The position numbers and the translations under genes were made by a program. 64,000 nt of DNA, from assembly GCA_910591455.2 (NCBI GenBank), contig OU342814.1, forward strand, positions 20,559,268-20,623,267. The letters run 5' to 3'. This DNA is from Pholis gunnellus (Eukaryota; Chordata; Actinopteri; Perciformes; Pholidae). This document shows, one piece after another, positions 33,421 through 45,711 of this stretch (position 1 is the first letter of the stretch; each line of letters opens with the position of its first letter). The notes under the pieces were generated by a model that was not told the DNA's origin, did no database searches, and saw nothing but the letters and a program-made list of their open reading frames with translations.

Positions 33421-33872
33421 CCTCCAGCACTGACATTCCTCCTCTTCCTCTGGGAGAAGGAGACAGAACACTGTCGGTGTCCTACAAAGACTTAAGAGAG
33501 TTTTTAGAGAAGACTGACTTCGGTTGCACAAATGATGGACGGAACTAAAATTCTAGTATTTTACGGGTGTTTTTGTTTTTTTTGTCTGACAGCTTGAGAC
33601 CACTATATATAGATATGGACTTTTTGATCGAGGAGCAAACTTTGCCGAGAGTGTATCTTGATCCTGAATGTTTTAAATTTAATATTTTCTCAACGTTGTT
33701 CCACCCCATACATTCACCACACAAATGTACCGGTTACATTCTCACTCCCCCAAACCCTGTGATGCATGACATGCTGTAAACTCCATGACTCCTGTCTTCT
33801 GTCTGGAACTTTAAATTCACCTCAAATCTTGATTCTTTTATTGTTTAGTATTTAAAAGTTGAATGTGTGGAA

Positions 33873-33878
33873 AATAAA
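33873..33878 (+). terminator. cox20: Polyadenylation signal of cox20
   Basis: AATAAA about 455 bases past the stop, followed within 25 bases by a GT-rich run. Confidence 0.8.
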
Positions 33879-35769
33879 TTGCATACTGATGTAATAATGT
33901 GTGTGTGTGTGGTCTGGGATGTTTCGTCAGTGGTGCTGAAAATTGCAAGTAATTGTTGCATCTGCGTTTTTCCTTTTTAAACGGATATCTCAGCCTTCCA
34001 AAGTCCTCAACTAATCAATTAGTCAAATTCATCAGTAGCTTAGTGACAATATTTAATGCCGTTATGGCTGCTGATCAGATTTAAGTAAGTAAGAAATTTA
34101 AAAGAAATGGGTCTTTCTAGTTGAATGATGTGTAGAGTATTCTAGAGTAAAAATAAAAATCTCTCCATCAAAACAGAAACCAATAGATGAGCTGTGAAAA
34201 CACTCATTGGCTGCTGCGTCATTGAACATGTACAGTCCTGTTTTAGAGGATGGAGCAGAGCTCAACGATGAAAATCAGCCGAGCATTTTATCCCCTAAAG
34301 AGAGCCGCTGACTCAGTGAAGTTCCCTCAGCAAGACTCTCGACCCCTGCAAGCTCCGGGTAGGGAACCGTAACAAAAACGCATCAACGTTTTCATAATGA
34401 TTCTCTGAATTCGCAGTGTAAAACCGTCCAAAGTGATTCATGTACACTGTAATGTTATCCTGCATGCAGCTGTGACTTCCTTGTAATGACTTGATTGTGA
34501 TGTTAAAGATCCAGCAGTATAAACTGATATTACTAATGTGTCTACTAAATAATGTCCACTCTTAAACCAGGTTTGGTGCACTGTTGTACCACCAGATGAC
34601 CAGCAGGTGTCACTACAGCATCCTCTGATTGTTCCACTGCGTCATCATCACGCCACTGAGTCCTGCACCAAGTCTACCTGTGAGTGTAAGAATGTGAAGT
34701 GCTGCAGATGACATCAAGCAAATGACTTCAAGGTGTATATTTAGTACAGAATAAAAACAAAAGTCAACTTTGTCATGTTTTTTACTGATAGCCAAATAGT
34801 TTCACTCCGCAAACGTATTTCAATAGTTTTGTCCCCTTTTACAACCAAGTTTTATGGATCAAGTAAAATTCCACACACTTCTTTATTCATCTTAAATATA
34901 AGAGCAGATTATCCAGGATGATAAAAGCTTTTACAGACGTTACACCGGTTTGAAAAAGAAAATGTCGGCATCAGAATTTGTGCAATTCTTATCCGTAATG
35001 TCCCTACTTGGTCTGTGTTAACATGTAGAAAGTTTCATGGGCAAAGTTTTGATTGGAAAGTACTCCCTAACATTTCTAAAACATTTGCAAAAAACATTTA
35101 CTTTTATAGACTGAAATAATATCTAAACCATCATGAAAGACTATAGCTGTCCACTCAACACAAATACAAGCAAAATCAATATATTAATGCAGTTCTAATC
35201 TGACACACTGTCCTTTCACCACCCTTTCATACTTAAAATGTCTCATCCTGAACCTAACCCTCATCAAAACAACGGAGCCAAGGCACCGTCCTTTTGACAG
35301 CAACACTTGTGTGGTCTTATTATAGAAGACCTTTATCTCCGCCTGTGTTACTGTGTCCTTTGGGACGATGGTTCCACTAGACCTGTTGGCACAAAGACGA
35401 GTCAAAGAGCGAGATGTCACCTCAGATAATACCACGCTGATATATTGTTACCTCACTTAGATTGTCACGGGGGGGCTGTACGGACATCTGTCACAGCCCC
35501 GACATGCCGCACACTTCCATGTTGAGTTATTAAGCAGAGGGGGGTTATTTTTGTTGTGTCATCACGAGCTTATAGGACACACGCGGATTCAGATAAAGTC
35601 GTGTGCACTTCAACATTCAAAGGATTTAATTCTGAAACGTATTATATGTCTATACAGATTTTGATATTTCTTAAAACATATATGCGTACGTGTTGTGATT
35701 ACTTCAATATTAACCCATGAAGTGCTTAATTATGCCAGCAGTCAGTACTGAAGACTGGGTGCCTCTTTT

Positions 35770-35797
35770 GGATAGTGGATAGTGGATAGTGGATAGT
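35770..35797 (+). repeat. Four perfect tandem copies of ggatagt
   Basis: A 28-base array of a 7-base unit in intergenic DNA. Confidence 0.9.
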
Positions 35798-37118
35798 GTC
35801 GGCACACTTCAAATGTTCTCCAAGTGATTAAAGGGAATTTCCAGTATTTGTTAACCTACGTTATATTTTACACATTATTGACGACGTTTATGAGAGAAGC
35901 AGACTTTTGAAAGAATGACACTGATCGGGGATAGGAGCTCAAGCCTTTTTAAAAGAAAGTAGTCCGCTGTCAATCACTGTGTTTGGCTATTGCTTCTTGC
36001 TTGTTAACAAATACAAGAACTTCCCTTTAATATTGAAGTTATTTGGTTGCTTTTTTTAAGTGATCCCTCTGCCGTATAGTGTTTAAAACATCAGCTGTGG
36101 TGTAAAAAGACGTGTCACATTGTAGGTGTCGTGTTTCAAGTGCGGCACATTGACCACAGCCTGACAATAGACCTGAAATAATATTTCAATACGATAAAAC
36201 TATAAAGTGCATTTGTAAAGAAACTATGGATTATTTTAAACGTTTCAAATTAACTGATTATATTAAAAACCTCAGGTCACCGAGGCCCCTTTGCTTCCAT
36301 ATAATCTGTTTTGCTCAGCCCTGAGTAAACCATAATTAAATCTGTCGGCCTTATTGGGTTGTTCAAGCAGCCCTGCTGGTTTTTCTCAGTATTCACTCAG
36401 TAGTGGTGCGATATGTCAGCAGTATTAACCCCGGGTCGGGTCCTTGGTTTCAATATTAACTATACTTTTCTGTGGAAAGATATTGTTTTTTTAATCCTAA
36501 TGCCTGCTGTAAAATCAGGACTTAGACCAAAAGAAGAATTTTGTGGGTTCAAATATAAAATGATCTTTTAAAGCACTGAGGGATTATCTCATGGGCCTAG
36601 CGCGCTCAAGCCCGGGGGCCCAAAGGGGTCAGTGAGCCTCTGCATTAAGTTAGTGTTATTAATATTTGTCTTTGGAAGGTCAAAAAGCTAACTCAAATGC
36701 AGTCAAATGCAATTCATGTTTGTTTGTCTTTTGCTGATCTCAGTTTGTGTCTTTTAATATTGAGTACCTGCCAATACCAGATCTGATATTTCCTTGTATT
36801 TTCTATATTTGTTTCCAACATTATAGAGCTTCAACGTGCAAACCGAGGGTACAATAAGCCCACATCAAAGTTTGTATGTTTGACACCTGCGCAGCTCTGC
36901 TTTAAGAAGATTATGGCTTTCACGGCAGGTTTCCTTTAATGGTTTCCTATTAAATTGTGTGCACCGATAGCATTGTGTGTAATATGTGGGAGCTTTGAGA
37001 GGGGCTTAAACAGTCCTTCGTCTGTATGAACAAGAAATTAAAGTTCAATCAACAGCAGCGCTTATGGCTAATCTGCAAAATGTTGCTCAAAAAGCAGTGA
37101 ACATTTTGTTCCTAGTCA

Positions 37119-37120
<2 letters not shown>

Positions 37121-37167
<47 letters not shown>

Positions 37168-37178
37168 GGGGGGGGGGG
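37121..37178 (+). repeat. (GT)22 followed by a run of 14 G
   Basis: A compound simple repeat about 250 bases beyond the copy B stop. Confidence 0.95.
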
Positions 37179-37431
37179 TTACATTTTAGTGCCCAGAGGT
37201 GTATTGTCTATTACTCCATCAATGAAAAATAAAGCTGAGCTCTTATAATAACAAAGAGCGTAGGTGTGATGTTTTTTTTCCCATTTATGTTGTATATAAA
37301 AGTATACAAAAAAATCTAAATATATTGTACTGTTAAAATTATGTCATTACACATTGCAAACATTTGTTAATAAACCAGTCCTTACTGATGTATAATGTAA
37401 AAAAAAAATGTATTTAAATGAGGTTTCTTAC

Positions 37432-40400
37432 TTAACATGTTGATTCTAACATTGGCTCACAGGCGTCATTGTTCTCATTTGGTTCTTTCAATTTCTCGTC
37501 CTTAGTTTCGGATACGGCGTCAGCTTGTGATTGTTTCGAGTACTGAGCCTTCACATTAAAAACATCCCATTTCTCAGGAATCAGGCCTCTGTTGAAGAGC
37601 AGAGACGCCAGGTAGGAGAACAAGAGGATGGCCACCATGGCAGAGAGCATGCAAATGGTCCTGATCGGGGAGTGCTGGATGTAGACGCCATTTACCAGAA
37701 TGCATCCTGGGAATTTGATAATAGGTGGTAGCCCAATCAGCGGCTCCCCGCACAACACCCGCAGCAGCATGCCCACCACGCAGCCCAGGACGGCCCCGTA
37801 AGCGTTGGAGACGCTGAAGAAGAGGACGCAGACGAGCTGCGGCAGCATGAGGGTGTAGGTGAGGTCGGATCGAAGCATCCAGATCATCAGGACGCTGTTG
37901 TCCAGGAAGGTGAGAGACGTACCGGCCAGGCCCACCACCACCACCGAGATCCGGATCACCCACTGGATCTCCCTCTCCGATGCCTGGAGAAAAAAAACAA
38001 ACAAACAAACAAAATGGCCCATTTTTGTGAAAAAAGTAGGTAATTCAGCACAAACGCTGTAAACAATACTTTTTAAATGTACTTCCTTTAATGTGAAAGA
38101 GTATAAGGATGTCTGATGTCTCTTCCTCACCTGTGGCCTCAGGATGTTCCTGTAGATGTTGGCGGTGAAGATGGAGGCCGCAGACAGCAAGGCGGAGTCA
38201 GTGGATGACATCACAGCGGCAGCCACCGCCCCAATGCCGATGATGGAGATGTAGGTCGGGGTGAGGTGCTGCAGCACGATGGGCAGGATGAGTCCCGCCT
38301 CCCCACGCTCGAATGGAGACGGAGAACCATAAGAAGTCAAGTTCCAGTCTGAGGAACATGAAGACAGTTTGACGAACAGGTGAGAGGAAAGAGAAAGACA
38401 AACGGACACAAACGCATTTCATTTTAAGTTGAATTCTCTTCAATGGTTTTTTTTATTTCACATCTTATAAGCTTAATGAGGAAGTGCAACTGAGACACTA
38501 GATATTTTCTATTGTTTTGATTAAAGATTTGATTTAATATCATTTAGCGGGAATCAAAAAATCTTACATCCTGCACTGTACAAGGTTTATTGGAATTTAA
38601 TTTAGTTTAGCAACATCAGACTTGACTTAAATGTTGCTTTCTTAGCTTGTAAAACAAAATCCCAAGTGTAAACATTAGAGCCAATGTGAAGTGTCAAATA
38701 AGATTCAAATGTTTTGTTTTATTCTCTGCTCCTGAACCGTACTTGTTGATGCAGCCACTGCACCGAGGAGTATGGGAGGGATGCCTAATGTGGGAACGAT
38801 GAACGCAGCAGCGAAGCAGGTGATCTTGGCTGTAGACGAGGAGGAGGCTGACAGCGTCCTCTGGTGGAAGTTCTGAAGACCCAAGTTCCCCAAACCCTTG
38901 AAGAGATGGAGGACAAACAAAAGACGAGGTAAGTCATATATTGGAGCATAGCAGCAGGAAAGCAGTAGGTTTTTTTTTTCACCCGTTGGTAAAGCAATTC
39001 AATGCGTCACCAAACCTAGAGGTTCATCATCACGTGCCGTTATCTAGATTCGTGTAATATTTTTAATTATTTTAAAATTTAGAATAATTTCTCTATATTT
39101 ACAAATTAAGCAAGAGATATGTCCCTTCTGGCCACCATCTGTGTTTGGATTAGAACACTTAGTCGCAACGGGGAAACTATGGACACAATATTGTTTGATC
39201 AAGATGAACAGCAGAGCATTTGAGGATTCAAGTCCCCCCCCCCAAAAAAAACATGAAACGCAAGGTTTCAGTTTAAAAAAAATAAATCTTTTGGCAGAAC
39301 AAATGAGCAACTCTGTGACCTAAATGTAATAAAACACGAGGGGCACAATCCAGAGCTGGAGCCGCTTAATCATCCCTTAAACAACCTCCACCTCTTGAAG
39401 AGCTCTCAGGACTGCTGGGAGGTAAAGTCCTTCAGTCTCCTTCACCCAAGCTTATTAACAGATTTAGCAAGACCTCTTTGCACGGTGTCATGATTATCTG
39501 CTAATCTCAGCTGCAAGTTAGTTTTGAAAATTTAAGCTAGCTGTCAAAGTCCCAACTGCTTCCAGCGGGGGAATTCACATCTCCTGCGGGTTCTATTCAA
39601 AAAATGAAACCTAAGAAGAATGTTTGTGTAACACCTGCAGTGCAGTCCACTCCATTGCATAAGACAGATAACAGTCTTTTGAAAGAAGGGAGATATAATC
39701 TTCGAAAAGCATATTTGGATCCAGTCCAGTCTGAAACTTGACATGCTGCCAATGATTTAATAAGACAATGAACCAGAGGACATCCTTGTCAGTATCCTGG
39801 AACAAACTTTACCTTAAATAAGCGTCACTTTAAACACACATCCAATCTTTCTTGAGAACACGTTTAGTCTCACCAGAAGTAGAAAGTTATCGATCCACAT
39901 CCAGGCCCGGTCTGCCTCCAGAGTACCGACCCATGGAGACAGGAAGGTGGAGTTGTAGGCTGTCTCAGTGATGTCCACCACAGCGGGGCCCATCATAGCG
40001 AAGGGAACGCACAGCCACTAAAAAAAAAAAAAAAAGAGAAGACCTTTAGCAAACGTAACTTTTTTTTAGCATTGCTAACCACTGAGCCGCTGTCGCCCCA
40101 TCTAAGCCTTTACCTGGACATCATCAGGGCACAACGGCTAAAAGAACAAAGAGGTTCACTCGCAAATAAGATTGTGTGAAATGAAAACCTTCATTCAGAG
40201 CTAGTTAACAGTATAAAATGTAAACTATTAAATGAAAAGGCTAAAGCTACAGTAAAATATTTTAGGAGGTTTAGTCAAGAAAACCTCTTGGTTAGATTTA
40301 GGCAACAAAACTTCTTGGTAAACGTCTAGGAAAAACATACATAGCCTACAACAGTTAAGATGTACACATTCAGGATCTAATGTTTGCCCAGGTCGGGTGC

Positions 40401-43400
40401 AAATAACATTGTTGGGCGCTCGTCTCTGCCATGTCATCCGACCTGGTGCAAATAGGATTGCTGGCTTCTGACACACAGGTGCTAATAGCATCTGCCATAA
40501 AGAATTAGCATAAAGAGTACAGCTAGCGTGGCTCTTTCCAAAGCTCAAAAGTACACCAACCAAGACCTACGTATAACACTCCCGAATTGAAACGTGTCTA
40601 GTGTACTCTATGCACATAAAAATGTATAGCTTGCATGGGACGATGCCAGGCAACAATCAGAGACACGTGTACTGGGTGGGTGGATATTTTTCGTTAAGAA
40701 ATAGTTCCAGCCTTCCAACGAACTCTGCCTAAAACTACAAAATGTTGTTTTGACATTTCAGTTTAAAGAAACGAGACACAAAATGTCAATTACTGAGTTT
40801 TAGTTGTTTTAACTTTAAACAGAGCCAGAATAACGGTTTCATTCCTTTTCAAAACCTCCCTGGTATAGCTCCAGGTTTAAAAAAAAAAATAGCGATATCT
40901 CACCAAGCTGATGAAAATGAGAATGAGCTGTATGATGTCTGTGTAGGCCACAGAGTAGAGACCTCCCATCAGGGTGTAGGTGATGGCCACAGCAGCCGAA
41001 ATCCAGATGCTCACAGAGTAGGACAAATTCAGGATCACACTCATAGTTACACCTGTAATACACACACACACACATAAGTGTTTTACCACCACTGTGTACA
41101 TGCACTCATCTACACATTTAAGATACTTGTGAGGACGGGAAACCCTAATGTTGACCGTCACAGCAATGTTCCACTAAAACACCAAAGCTCTCAATGTTTC
41201 GCTGACCTTGACTTGTCACCTAAAATTATTTTTCACAAGAAGTAAAGTAAGCGATCACTTTATAATCTATACATTTTCCTCCGAATTTTAAAGTCAAATT
41301 AGGCCAAAGGAAGTTAAAACAAAGAACACTTGATGTACATTACTATACTGTTTGAGGTTGAGTGTAAACATGGAATTATTCTTGTACTCTACAGGGTTTT
41401 GTGGGATGGGCGAGACAGAATTTGACTATCTAATCAGTAGTTAAATAGTTTGCCAAGGGCAGCTTTGCATTGAACTTGTTTACTTTTTCAGTAGGTGCAT
41501 TACAAAAATCACACAATCACACCCTCCAAGTCTTTTAAATGGTGTCGTTTCTTTATCAATTCACAGGGAATGCACCACTTTGTTTCTTGTAACAGAAACC
41601 TGTTCACCCGTTTACTTATTTTTTTGCTGATGCTTTTATTTATGACTGTTTTTAAGCCTGCTGCAACCGCCATAACAATAGGAAAAACAACAAAGTACAA
41701 TAGAACAGAGGGCAGCAGAAGCAAGAGATAAATGATCCCTAAATAATAATGAATGATGTGATGTTGGTTTTAAATATTCAATAGCAATTTATTGGAATAT
41801 TATTGTTTTTACATAAACACATAACAAGAACATTTGTTTTTGCCCATAAATGTGTCAGAAAAGTGACACGAGAAGAAATCAAATCTAGAAGTCAATGGTA
41901 TTATCCTTATCTCCGTATTTAAATATTTGATTGCTTTACAACAATATCTCAGACCACTCCTGTGGTTACTGGTGTGAGTTCTGGTCTCCTTTGATAGAGT
42001 TATTTCAGACCGGCCGTACAATTAGATAAAGGCTTGTGTTTCACTCAACACCTCAGCAAAGAGCTGCGATCAACAGCTGCTCCGCTGCCAGGGTCAACGC
42101 ACGAGTATCAAATGCATCACACCCACACATAGAGGCAGTCTTACCTAATCCTATGAGTGTTCCTGTTACCCACATAATCTCTGATATGAGCGAAGCCAGA
42201 CACAGAGCGGCCGTCGGTACTTTTCCATATTTGATCTGGAAAGGATCCATCATGGTCACGTATTTATTGTTTCTCATCGGCTCGGCGAAGAACACGCCAC
42301 CTCAAGGATGAAAACAAAGAAATAGAAAGATTTAGATTCATTGGCTGAATGTGTCAGACAGTTATTTGTCATTTCAATGTATGATAAGCATTATGGTCAA
42401 CAGTAAGCTTTTGAATTAGAAGACGAATTTGTTTTTATTCACCAGATTTCTAACTTTTGACAAAACACTACATGCCTTGTTTAAATATTCCTACTATTCA
42501 CATTAAATTTCCCCATGTGTAGTTTCACCCTTTTCAACAGGAAGCCGTTATGCAGAAGTGGTAAGCCACTTAGATGCTGATGCATCTTGTCTCGTCATCG
42601 AGCTAGATGGTAAATGACATCTAGCTGATGATTCAGTAAATATGTGATTTTCTGTGTGAAATTGTGCCTCTGCTTTTTTTCTCTCAATGTGAATATTTTA
42701 ATTTAGAAAGCACAAATAAAACCTGGCTCATAGTCAAACATTGAATATGCAATCACAGTAAGTGTGTCACTGTAATATGTACCCACATTGACTTCAGCGT
42801 ACATTCATCAGGGTTTAAGAGGATAAATCTTTCTCTTCTCATGTGACTTTCAAGTGCAGAGGAATGCTGTTTTTTCTCTGCTAATCTCCTGACATAAGGG
42901 AAGCTGTGTTTCCATTGATCAAAAGTGTTGTTACTGTACACTGTACTTTGTGATGCATTTCAGGAGATTATGTGTGATGGAGTGCTATAATTAACCGTTT
43001 TGAGAAAACCAATTTCTCTTAACCGGCTTCTACTTTAGTAGAGTGATTTCCCACATTGACCAGCAGACATTTGAGTAGTTTCCAGAGGAAGGGAATCCAT
43101 ACACTGTAAACATTAAGTAGCAATAAAAATACAAAGATAACGGTGCCTGAATGCTACAATGCTTTTATATAGTACAACCAAAAAGGTTACATGTACACGT
43201 TCATTTCTGAGAGAGTACCTCTGTAAACGAACGGACGAAATCCAGTCAGCTTCAGCTGTACTTTAAGTTAAAGAAAAGTTTAACCAAGTCTGACGGTGTA
43301 GAGCTGAGCACTGACAAGACCAGTCTGAGATGTCCTTAATCGGCTACGTAAACATGCTACGGCATGTTTGATTTAGGAACCGTTATGTTATCTGTCAATG

Positions 43401-45711
43401 CCTTCAAAAACGACTCATGATATCTGCCACCTCTATTATTTAGGTCTGGTTACATTTGCAACTGAAACTACTTGCTTGAAAAGACTGGTGTCAAGATGTT
43501 TCTGTGTGTTATCGTGGAATTTTCTGGGTCAATTTTGTTGTTTATTTTTACTTTATTACAATCGTCATATGTACAATTTAACCTCTGCATTTAACACATC
43601 TTTAGCATTTAGGAGCAGTTGGGTTGCTGTAAAGCGCTCAAGGTGCAACTTGGGGTTCATTGTCTTGCTCAAGGACACTTTGACATGCATACAGTAGTAT
43701 CCGGGGAACGAACCCGCCGACCTTTTGGTTCAACAAGGCCACTGGGCCACAGTGTGGTCACACATATCACAGTTTTTATTTTTTTGCCCACGGTCGCTGT
43801 TTGCTCTTGTAGCAAACTTGAGAGACTGCTTTGCATAGAGATACAAAATTATTTCTAATTTCAATATTATGTCGTCGTATAACAAGCAAGCATCCTCATT
43901 TTAGGTGTAAAGTTCCATGCACAATTATGAGGGAAGATATCATACTTTTATCGCATTGTGCCATAAAATTGTATCTTTTTCTCAGTTATAATCATTATTT
44001 TTAGCAACATTTCTGCAGAAGTCTCCTTCAGACTTCACAGAGTGAGAGAATATTCAGGGAACTGTTTTGGTTTTTTTTTTAGACTCAGACTGGACCCTCA
44101 TTTCAAATCAAAGGGGTCCTCGTTAGAGACCTGTCCCTAACTTTGCTTCTGAGACAGGACATTATTCATTATTCATTATGTCCACATGAGGTCACTCCAG
44201 TGTGTAAAATGTAGGGGATCTATTGGCATAAATGGGATATAATTTAAAATCTCCTAATGTAGGCGAGGCGAAGGTCCTGAAAGACTTTGGGGTGAGTGGA
44301 TGGGTATTCAGTTGGTTAAAACCACGGACTGTTTAAAATAGGGACACAGTCTCCGTGATCACAGCACCCACCTGTCACTCAAAGCGTCCATGATCTTAAT
44401 TATGATGAGTTGTATAACTACCCCCCCTGCTGTAAAGTTGAGCATTCTAACATGGAGGTCTATGAGGATTGACTCGCTTTTGGATCAAGCCTCAATTGGC
44501 CATTTGAGGAACTGCATTTTATGGCACTTTCGCGTTGGCTTTATGTCTCAGCAGCATCAGAGTTGGCCTCTTCAGGAACCCGTTGGAGTGGCACGCCACA
44601 ACAGGGATCGGTATGCACTACAGCTCACAGTGGCATACCCCTCTGGGGATCAGTATATACTGCTGAAGAACAGTGGCATACCATTGGCCACTTTACGATC
44701 GTATCGCTACCCGATACTGACAAGTGAAACCTCACCGATGATGAAGCACATAGTCGCTGCGATCGGCATCACGGCCCAGATCAGTCCCATGGAGGGGTTG
44801 TACACTGCCTCTGCTGTGCCCACGATGAATCCGCCTCCAACCCATGTAGCTGTTCACACAAAACACAAGACACTTTCACATACGGGCAGAGGACAGAGGC
44901 AGGAAGGTTGGATGCTGCTCCTGACAAACTCAATCATGCCTGTAACATGAGAACCTACTAAGCCCTTTACTGGACGTAAGGTGATATTTCTATCTTGTGC
45001 GAGATGCAAAATATCACCTTTCAGGACTTAAGGTGTAGGAAGCAGCCCGTCTACTGCAACTTTAATAAGAGATTAAATTTAAATAGCAATTTGTTGTAAA
45101 TTTAATGACCAATTACTTTAAAGCAGCCATGTCCTGAAAGTGAGCGGAAACAAGTGATTTGGGCTGATAGTCATCATCATACATGCATAAGGATGAAGCA
45201 AAACGTCATACTGATTCATTTCCTCCTGTATTTTACATCGACTCCGTTTATTTTAAACCATTAACTTCCTGTTTCCTTTAAACCGTTTCTATTGTCTCGC
45301 CATCAGTTATTATAGCCAAAGGATTCGTGATACATATAAAAAATTGCGTGTGCGTATTTTCTATACACATACGACATTTTAGGACGTTACAGAGAAATCG
45401 ATTACATAATAACCAATTATGCGCCAAACTGTGGAAATAAGACCAGAGTCAGATCATCTTTTCATTACACGCATAAAGAGCAAGATGACTTCCTGTTGTC
45501 GCCCGTTCATGTGCCGCAGTTACTCGCCTGTCATGGTGAAGATACCGACAACCAGATTGATGCCCCGGTTTCCCAACAGAGCCATCTCGGTCGTATCCCC
45601 GTGGCACTTCTTGGCTTCCCTTTTGGACTTGAATGAAGCCCAGATGCCGATCCCGAGGACCAGCAGGTAAAAGAACACCATAACGGCCACGCCGGGGATG
45701 TTGAGGGCCAT
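37432..45711 (-). CDS. slc5a7-like: SLC5A7-like sodium-coupled transporter, copy B
   Basis: Paralog of copy A on the opposite strand. Eight minus-strand exons, 45711-45528, 44849-44736, 42300-42145, 41052-40904, 40017-39874, 38896-38743, 38348-38131 and 37983-37432 (stop), encode 556 residues. The first seven exons have exactly the lengths of copy A (184, 114, 156, 149, 144, 154, 218). Blocks are MALNIPG, ATWVGGGFIVGTAE, GGVFFAEPM, YVTMMDPFQ, GGLYSVAYTDIIQL, AAVMSSTDSALLSAASIF and LPQLVCVLF. Intron 1 uses a GC donor (ACAG|gcgagt), fixed by frame. The human CHT1 Tyr91 and Trp254 positions are Ala93 and Leu256, while the Trp62 and Trp141 equivalents remain. The tail lacks the human C-terminal sequence and ends MLESTC. 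Exon 5 has a very strong poly-T acceptor. Confidence 0.93.
40045..40102 (-). mobile_element. Fragment of a tRNA-derived SINE head
   Basis: On the minus strand 'ggggcgacagcggctcagtg' continues into 'gttagca', the start of a tRNA-like SINE with an A-box. The remainder is absent. It lies just upstream of exon 5 of copy B. Confidence 0.45.
43615..43755. mobile_element. SINE-like teleost repeat in intron 2 of copy B
   Basis: It contains 'gggttcattgtcttgctcaa', 'ggacactttgacatg', and 'ggggaacgaacccgccgacc', diverged forms of a widespread fish SINE-type sequence ending in a tRNA-like 'ggccac' region. It is non-coding. Confidence 0.6.
44604..44684 (+). repeat. Two diverged tandem units of about 42 bp next to exon 2 of copy B
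   Basis: Both units start gggatc(g/a)gtat and end cagtggcatacc. They lie 52 bases from exon 2 of copy B. Confidence 0.6.

Larger units (their letters stand above)
33910..37431. other. Intergenic DNA between the convergent cox20 and SLC5A7-like copy B
   Basis: No exon was recognised in 3.5 kb. It holds a 7-base tandem repeat (ggatagt x4, 35770-35797) and a (GT)22(G)14 tract. No clear AATAAA for copy B was found on the minus strand just below 37432. Confidence 0.5.

Noticed and set aside
37432..38409. A continuous 325-codon minus-strand frame
   Set aside because: It reads through the intron between exons 7 and 8 of copy B (38130-37984), which has a proper donor and acceptor matching copy A. 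The true exons are listed in the gene entry.
44390..44950. 186-codon plus-strand frame
   Set aside because: It runs antisense across exon 2 of copy B and a local tandem repeat. No splice or family support.
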